A DNA stretch of 64,000 bases from Ehretia macrophylla (lineage: Eukaryota > Streptophyta > Magnoliopsida > Boraginales > Ehretiaceae): assembly GCA_037974665.1 (NCBI GenBank), contig CM075783.1:38696712-38760711 (forward strand). Reading direction: 5' to 3'. Of the stretch, positions 57,155 through 64,000 are shown piece by piece. A program made the translations under genes and the position numbers. Each line of letters starts with the position of its first letter. The first letter of the stretch is position 1. The notes below the pieces were generated by a model. The model did no database searches. It had not been told where the DNA came from and was given only the letters and a program-made list of their open reading frames with translations.

Positions 57155-59599
57155 TGTGAGACCACATATTTTTGCCTAACCTCGATTTGTGTGTTTTGTC
57201 TCGTTTTGCGTGGTTTGACCTGTTTATATGTTATATGAGTTAGAATGTGGTAAAAATGTGATTTATATTTCTAATACATGCTATATGTGCATTCATGAAA
57301 TTTTCATCAAAAATAGAATTAGAAATTTTATCGCCGATTTTAGTGAATAGTATTTCGAACACCTATCCGCTAAAATTTTTACAGAGGTATTTTAAACGTT
57401 TTAAAACCTAGTCCTCAGGTATTAATAGACTCGTGTTTGATTAAAACGGATTTAGAATCAGTTTTGGAATTTTAAAGGTTTTTACACTTTCTTTTACAAG
57501 AAATCGAATTTTAAGCCGACTCGGGTGAAAATATTTTAATGTAAAACTCTTTCTCATCTAAAATACATTGTCTAGAATTAATTTAGGTTTCAATTTAATA
57601 GTTGAGCAAGAAATAGTCAAAAATAGGATTTAAAAGACTAAAAATACTAAAAATAAACTAAGGAAACTAACTTTGACTATTTTAATTGTTTGACCTTTCC
57701 TTAATATGCATCAACACACACTTGAAAAGCACAAAAACACCATCACACACACACACAAGGCCGAGACATCCATAGAAGAAAAAGGGAAAGAAAACTCAAG
57801 GTTTTTCAAAGAGATTTTTCAATAAAAACTTGCAATTAAAGGCCAATCTTCATCAACCAAAGCTTGATTCCACCTCTTGAGCATCCATTGAACATCTTTC
57901 TAGCCTCAAAACACATCAAAGGTGAGAGAAAAATTCTAGATCTCAAAATGTCATTTTTATGTTTTTGTGTATAATTGCATTTTGAACTGTTAGAAAGTTG
58001 AATTGATGTTATATTATTACTCAGTGCATGCTAAGGATCATTTATATGTGTTTATATAAGATTTCAACAGTTGTAGCATGAAATTTTATTTTTGGGTATT
58101 AAAAGTTGAGTTATTAGCTATTTGGTGATTATTTTGAGTTGTAGTGGTTGGAATCGATTGCCGTGGATTTGTAAAAGTTTGTTAAATACGGGGTGGTGCT
58201 GTTGTAATGCCGAAATTTTGATTGTGATGTTGGTGTGAAAATCCAGAAATTTCAGCCTAAGTGCATTGAGGTTTTAGGGCTGTTGGGCTTGAATTGGATG
58301 TATTTTGGTTAGTTTCCAAGGGGGCTAATTTAATTGATTGAGTAAGTGAGTGATTGGAACTGGTTTGGAGTTGTTTGGATTAGTAGAATGTAAGTTATGA
58401 TTATTAGAAGTTTAGGTTGTCTTTCTTTAAAATATTGTTGTATTCTTTTAGATGATCGGGTGGTGTTTGAGTGATTGAATTGTGAGTTGTTGATTGTTAG
58501 GTTAGGGTTTGGTTGCGTGTCTAATGCATGTTAAGTTGGGTGGCCTACTTTGTCATCTAACTTAGTTTTTTAGTTGTTAATTGATTAATTGATGTTGTGT
58601 TGTTGTAATGTTATTAATTGATTGATGCATTATTGATTATTGATTATTGAATATTGATTATTGATGAACTGGGAGATAGTTAACGGAAAAGGTTGTCCTC
58701 CTGTGATTGATTGTTTATTATTATTGCTGAGTCTTGATATGCGTGTGCCACCTCTCAGGTGGTATCGGGCCGTCGGGTTGAAAATGGCATGGCTATTAGA
58801 GGCTACCCTCATCCTACATGGGTGGAGATGCCATGGAGGGCAGGGCTAGTGAGGTACCTCCAGTGTGTGTGTGTCATGGGGGTGATAAGAAGTTGGTTGA
58901 GATCGTGATGGCGTTTGGAGCTATACCAACTAGAGTATCCTTTATTGAATGGTCATTATAGTTTATGTGTTTATATTGTTATTTGATGTTTATTGTGTGT
59001 TTACTGCTCAAAGGATCATTTCCAAGGAGTATAATAAATACTGTTAGAGATCTATCAGATCCTCACTGGGCTTGTTTTATATAAGTTCACTCTCAATTAT
59101 TGCATGCATGCAGGTGTTACTGATTCTGACTACGGGTACGTGCCTCTTGAAGAGGGAAATGTGCCATATGTGGATGAGTCTTATGTGCAGGAGTCATTGC
59201 CATGAGATTATCTTTGTTGTTGTAAAACAATGAATTGTATAACCTATCTTAATATAAAGACGTATGTATGATGATTTAGTAGTCTTTATTTTGATCATGA
59301 TTAGATTACTAAATTGGTTATAACCTATTTTGAAATGTATGTATAACCTATGTACTAAGTTGGAACGGAGGCGTATAACTATGAATGGGTTGTTGAAGGA
59401 ATGATTATTGTAAAATATAGTTATGTTGTGTGTTGTTAATTTAATTGAGGAATTGATTGTTGAATGGTTTGTGGAGTTAGTTGTATGATATTCTTAAGAG
59501 GTTGGTTTAGAGCCTCGGTGTCTTAATTACTGTCGTTATACTGCCGTAATTCCGTTGTGTCCTGACTGATTGTAGGTGAGGTCGAGTTGGGGCGTGACA
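57155..59599 (+). repeat. E 3' LTR (2445 bp)
   Basis: Starts TGTGAGACC, ends GTTGGGGCGTGACA, followed by CCCAC. Contains the micro-ORF at 59104-59205. Confidence 0.93.
59104..59205 (+). CDS. LTR micro-ORF, 33 aa (E 3' LTR copy)
   Basis: MHAGVTDSDYGYVPLEEGNV, then PYVDESYVQESLP and TGA. It is open although the rest of E is heavily broken. Confidence 0.4.
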   Translation: MHAGVTDSDYGYVPLEEGNVPYVDESYVQESLP

Positions 59600-59604
59600 C
59601 CCAC

Positions 59605-60212
59605 CTATGGCTTTGATTGTTATTACTTTTGTAGGAGCTATGACGTCATTCCTTGTGGCAACCATTGGAATATTACAGCACGATCTAAAGAGGGTCATAG
59701 CTTATTCAACCTGCAGTCAATTAGGCTATATGATCTTTTCTTGCGGCATATCTATTTTTTTGGTTAGCGTCTTTCACTTATTGAATCACACCTTTTTCAA
59801 AGCGTTGCTATTCCTAAGTGCCGGTTCGGTGATTCATGCCAAGTCGGATGAGCAAGATATGCGGAAGATAGGGGGGCTTGCCTCCTCGCTCCCTTTTACC
59901 TATGCCATGATGCTCATGGGCAGCTTATCTCTAATTGGATTTCCTTTTCTAACTGGATTTTATTCCAAAGATATAATCTTATAGCTCGCTTACACTAAGT
60001 ATACCATCAGTGGGAACTTTGCTTTTTGGTTGAGATGTGTCTCTGTTCTTTTCACTTCTTATTACTCTTTTCATTCGCTTTTTCTAACATTTCTAGTACC
60101 AACTAATTCATTCGGGTGAGACATTTTACGATTTCATGATATACCCATTCCTATGGCCATTCCTTTAATACTTCTGGCTCTCGGGAGTCTCTTTGTAGGA
60201 TATTTGGCCAAA
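59605..60212 (+). pseudogene. nad5: nad5 exon 2, second half (NUMT copy)
   Basis: Continues the frame of 49881-50488: [75 protein letters not shown], and ends [10 protein letters not shown] at the exon border. Two in-frame stops are seen: TAG at 59982 where ND5 has glutamate, and TGA at 60117 where it has arginine CGA. No frame change is seen. The two halves total about 1216 bases, the usual exon 2 length. Confidence 0.95.
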
Positions 60213-60900
60213 GTGTGACCTGTTAGCCCATAAGTAAGTACTGTGACAAAGCGGCTCTTGCTCACCTGACACGATCGTACAAGGTCACAATTAACCCAAC
60301 ATGATCATCCGGGGTGAACAAGAATTGGGGATCAGATGCGGGCGAAATTCTCGCCAAAGGCTGAGTTGTTCAGTCGACTCCCTCCCGTTTTGTAGGGGTC
60401 CGAACCCCTATGAGTGAGCAGAAAAGGGAGGAGGAAAGAGGCCCTAGTGAACTATCATAATTAGTTAACAAATGTACGCTTCGCTACCCGACAGTATGGA
60501 GTACTAACCACACCAAGGGACATACCTTGAAGTGAAGGATAGGAACGAGCAGAATCAATGTGTTTCAATTTCTGGCCTTGCACCGACCATCCAATGGACC
60601 ATGGACTAAATGGCCACTGCCTGAAAGGACGATGTCCAAGGGACTGCCGCACCCCCTCCCTCCCCCCCACAAGGTACATCTTGCGCCTATGGACCGCTAT
60701 AACTATCCAAGAAGACACTCAAAACTGGAAGGATAAACAAACCCACCTGGTGGACTGCCGAGCTACAAGTCCTACAACACAGGAGCGGGATTCTCTAAAA
60801 AGCCAAGGTCGTGGGTGGCCAAGAGGGCCCACTTGGAGACTTGGGATCTCAGCAGGAAATGCGAAGGTTGCTTAAAGCCGGCCGTCCGATAGACGAAAGA
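60213..60900 (+). other. nad5: 5' half of nad5 intron 2 (trans-spliced group II)
   Basis: Begins GTGTGACC right after GGCCAAA, fitting the GUGYG start of group II introns. In plant mitochondria exon 2 joins the tiny exon 3 by trans-splicing, so only the 5' half is expected here; exons 3-5 are not seen. A TAGGGGT-CCG-AACCCCTA hairpin lies near 60390-60412. The right limit is a guess. Confidence 0.65.
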
Positions 60901-62200
60901 GAATCAACTAGTTTAGTTCTGATATTAGTAGGCTCATAATAAGGAATACCCTAACCCCGAGAACCGGGGCCTGGCCATCTTTCATTTGCGGTCGACGTTC
61001 TGACTTTGTTCGTTGACAGCTGAATGTTTCGATCTGGTTCGATTCATGATTGCATCGGCAAACCTTATCCTGTAGGTCTTAGCGGACGTTTTTCATTCTT
61101 TACCTGGTCCTTAGCAGTGTTGACTTTGTGAACCTAACCACTTACCTTTGGAAACACGCTAAATAGGCCTATAAGTTCGCCTTTACGCCTTTTTAATAGA
61201 AGAAAATTAGATACAAGTATATAGAATTAGCCAGATCGTCTGAAGCATGAACAGAATCGCCTTTGTTCTGAAGGCCTAGTGAGTTCCTTTTCTTTTCAAA
61301 GGCGGTCCATTTCTTTCCCCAGACCGATGACTTGCTTGTTCAGTATTGCTAACTATTATAGGAGGATGTCGTCCCCTTGGGAATACCAGTAGCTTTGGTT
61401 TTTGAATCTCGTGCAAGGTAGGTTGTGGTTGTATTGGCTGCAAGTGCAACGTAGGCGCTTTAGGTGTGTGTTGACCATGCACTCCCGCTTCATGTAATGT
61501 CGTATGTATGATAGAGGTGGTGTGGTGATTGACCTCAATGCTAATGGTTATCCCCAAGGTTCAACGAATGAATGAAGCTATGATCGTACCTGGATAGAGA
61601 TGATGGTCTTCCTCTGATGTCTCCAAGCTGGCCATAATAGAATAGATGGGTGAAACAGTCAATAGCACTCTGTTCTCGCCTATCGATAGATAGCAGGTTG
61701 CTTCCAAGCTCAAACCATTTGAAACAGAATTGCTACTTTTTTATTGTTATTGATAGAGTGATATTCTTCGCCCCTGTCAAATAAAGTAGAAGGAGAGAAC
61801 TGGAAGAGAGAAGGAAAAAAAGCAAAGGATTTACAAGTCTAATGGGAGAAGAATGGCTGACACGTTGACTGCCTTCGATACTAGAAAAAATAACCCAAGC
61901 GGTCTAACCCCCGAGGCGGACCCTAACCGAAAGGCGCTAGACGGACTAACGGCAAGCGAGATAAAGAAAATAGCTGGCCCTATGTGTAAAACCTTGCCGC
62001 GGGAGAGTCTTTTAAACATGAGAATAAAGAAAGTTGTTGGGCAAGACAAGAAAGAAACTCGCCCTTTGACACCAAGGTATAAGAGCTAATTGCTAGCGAT
62101 GACTTGGTGAAAGAAATCTATGAGAGAAGGTTCTCAAACTGGGTTCCGACCGAATAGAGCGTGGAGCCAATGAGTTCAGTTGAACAAGGTACCTCTAGGA
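60900..62200. other. Mitochondrial-like spacer
   Basis: No gene is recognised. Open frames at 61276-61557 (minus, 93 codons) and 61853-62089 (+, 78 codons) have no motif that I know; the second overlaps a minus-strand frame. They are best treated as chance until compared with mitochondrial genomes. Confidence 0.4.
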
Positions 62201-63742
62201 AATCCGTGAGACTATCTCTTGGAATTCCACCAGGATCAACTCGTTATACATAATAATTGGCAATTTTAAATCAAAGAATTAGGATTACCTCTTCGAACGA
62301 TTCGTGGTAGTGTTATGGAATTGCCCAACGGAAGTGTCTAGCTCCTCCTACTTCGCACGCGAACAAGGATGAAAGAGGAGGAGGCTATTAATTTCAGAGA
62401 GAGGGTTTTTTTTTATTGTTCCTACGTTTTTAGAAAAACGATATATGTCAATCTCTTTCATTTGAAAACCCTACATGGCCCTTCTTATAAAGACCATGTG
62501 GGCTAGGCTCTTCAAAAAGCCAACTCCCAAAATAGTTAAAAAAAAATCCAATCTTTTAATGTGGATTTCCATAAAGCCCACAACGATTCAAATTAAATCA
62601 CTATTTATTTTAAATCAATCGGCCTAGGATTTAATTGATGAATCATAAATCTAGTGCTAGCTAGAAATTGTCAAATAATTAAATCCAGGAAGTAATAATA
62701 ATAATTAGATAATATTTAATTCTTAATTAAATATTAATCATAAATAATATTTAATTCTCAATTAAATATTGATTATAATTAGGTCGTCTCTCCAATTAAA
62801 TCACTTATTCTTTTGCGTGACTCCATAGGTTCAAACTTAAGCCAGTAGCATAAAGACTATCCTTATACTAATCGAAGATACCATCTAGCAATGGTTCCCG
62901 ATGACCGAATAAGCTGAATAGGTGCAAGGCAACATTCAACGAACCTCGGTATAATGGTGAATTCCCTATGACCCTCGGTGTTCCGAAATAACCCTAGGGA
63001 CATGGTTAACTGTCAAATCCCTAATTAGTTACTTCATGTCAAATTTCAATCCTATCATGACACATCATGACTTACCCTCGTGACTCATCACGAGATGTGC
63101 TTTGGCCAAAGACTTTCTGAATTGAAATTAAGCGAAACAGCATTCTTCAAATACCTGGAGCGGTCAATCCCATCTTGACTCACACATTGACTTCTCCGGC
63201 ACTTGCCCATACCCAGTAACTTTCCGTTACCAGATTAGAAATCTGGATAGTCCGCTACCTAAGCATGAGGAGTAATCCGTAAGTCTCCATGGCAGTCTCA
63301 GGTCAGAGGGAACATGTCTACCACATGTACCACGAGCTATCCTTAGACAGTAGGGTACATACCATAGGACGCTCGTAGAGAGAGTCATGTTCAGTGAACA
63401 TGTCTCCACATGTCACCTGTTTATCGCACCGGTGTCCCAATACCCATTGGTCATGAGGATAACCAACCAATGCAACAAACGATAACCTATACTCGATGAA
63501 ATTGACGTCCCAATACCAATTTCATCATTCGGTTACGAACAAAGTTTAAGAAAGACCAAAATCAACCCTCATTCATATGATTCCATAAAGTCATTCTAAG
63601 AACTACATCATGATCAATCAAAGGTAAAAGAAGATGGACGATATGATGTAATGGCCAAATATTATTAATAGAAAAATAATCCACATACAAATTAATTTGC
63701 CAGCTATACTCGATGACTGACTTTAGGACACAATTCCTAACA
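62200..63742 (-). repeat. Ty1/copia LTR, minus strand (left limit uncertain)
   Basis: The right border is clear: TTCCTAACA (63734-63742) followed by ATCTCCCACTTG, a reversed polypurine tract. Read on the minus strand the LTR starts TGTTAGGAATTGTG. The left limit is set only by change of texture, somewhere between 62,100 and 62,420. Confidence 0.65.
62708..62778. repeat. Two 35-bp AT-rich tandem units inside the copia LTR
   Basis: Two copies of ATAATATTTAATTCT(T/C)AATT plus 15 bases stand back to back. Each is also partly self-complementary. Confidence 0.8.
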
Positions 63743-64000
63743 ATCTCCCACTTGACCTAAAGCCAGTCAGAACTGTATCCTATACCCATCTTTTCTCGAT
63801 GTGCATCGAACTCTTTGATCCCGAGAGCTTTGGTGAAGGGGTCAGCTAAATTCTATTTACTATCAATCTTTTGTAGAGTGATGTCACCTCTAGCAATGAT
63901 CTCTTTAATTAGGTGGTAACGTCTCAGTACATGTTTGGCTTTCTGATGAAATTGGGATTCCTTAGTTTGTGCAATGGCTCTAGTACTATCATTGAAGATC
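63743..64000 (-). mobile_element. 3' end of a Ty1/copia element (RNase H tail), fossil
   Basis: On the minus strand the reading gives NDSTRAIAQTKESQFHQKAK, then HVLRRYHLIKEIIARGDI and NLADPFTKAL, the standard C-terminal RNase H signature of copia pol. The polypurine tract CAAGTGGGAGAT and the LTR follow at once. The rest of the element lies right of the window. It is broken in at least one place. Confidence 0.9.

Larger units (their letters stand above)
50489..59599 (+). mobile_element. E: Ty3/gypsy Tekay-like element inside nad5 exon 2
   Basis: Family 1 element with LTRs of unequal length (1624 and 2445 bp), primer site, gag, protease, RT, RNase H, integrase, chromodomain-like end and polypurine tract. 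The first 0.3 kb of the LTR pair differs by about 9%, so it is about as old as A. It is heavily broken, with a dozen or more breaks. It entered exon 2 with a perfect 5-bp duplication. Confidence 0.94.

Noticed and set aside
3500-59210. CRISPR array or bacterial operon
   Set aside because: Repeats are LTRs, microsatellites and a few tandem units, not spaced direct repeats with unique spacers; all genes are plant mitochondrial or retroelement.
61853-62089. 78-codon frame starting MADTLTAFD
   Set aside because: Hydrophilic and tidy looking, but no recognisable family, and the opposite strand is open too. Kept as unassigned.
1-64000. The window as a piece of functional mitochondrial genome
   Set aside because: nad5 and atp9 carry stops and nad5 is split by large nuclear-type LTR retroelements with target duplications.

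Overview
The window is nuclear DNA of a flowering plant, most likely a eudicot: an old insertion of mitochondrial DNA (a NUMT) cut apart by large LTR retrotransposons. The mitochondrial origin rests on two recognisable genes on the + strand: atp9 (18664-18906) and the first two exons of nad5 (19201-19430; 49881-50488 plus 59605-60212). Both carry premature stops, and nad5 is split by retroelements that show target-site duplications, so this cannot be a working mitochondrial locus. Much of 5,000-11,090, 13,613-19,200 and 60,213-62,200 has the look of plant mitochondrial spacer (short shadow ORFs, hairpins, a diverged direct repeat of about 950 bp), but I recognise no further mitochondrial genes there.

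The retroelements are mainly Ty3/gypsy chromoviruses of the Tekay/Del type: LTRs near 2.3-2.5 kb, an initiator-Met tRNA primer site, gag-protease-RT-RNase H-integrase, and a C-terminal chromodomain-like end. Family 1 LTRs start TGTGAGACC or TGTGAAACC and end GGGGCGTGACA (elements A, C, D, E, F). Family 2 LTRs share a GACTCTGTCC-type block near the 3' end (B, G, H). All are broken fossils.

Layout: H (1-169) is the 3' tail of a family-2 LTR abutting F (170-3792), a partial family-1 element. From 3793 to 11090 there is unassigned and mitochondrial-like DNA. G (11096-13607) is a solo LTR with a GACAT duplication. From 13613 to 19606 there is mitochondrial-like DNA with atp9, nad5 exon 1 and the start of nad5 intron 1. 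A (19607-49200) lies inside nad5 intron 1; B (22033-30784) is inserted in A's 5' LTR; solo LTR C (33190-44123) is inserted in A's pol; D (33747-42256, minus strand) is inserted in C. From 49201 nad5 resumes: the intron 1 end with domain V, then exon 2, which E (50489-59599) interrupts at a perfect CCCAC duplication. Exon 2 ends at 60212 and runs into the 5' half of the trans-spliced intron 2. The right end holds the 3' end of a minus-strand Ty1/copia element (LTR about 62,200-63,742, RNase H tail to 64,000).

The nesting gives an order: NUMT first; then A and E (LTR pairs differing by about 8-9% over the stretches I compared); then C into A; B (about 2%) into A's LTR; and D (about 1%) into C.

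The least expected signal is inside the LTRs. Every family-1 LTR that retains the region carries a 33-36 codon ATG-to-stop micro-ORF with a conserved acidic, tyrosine-rich peptide. Just upstream is a short hairpin whose counterpart occurs in family 2 with a different loop and partly different stem.
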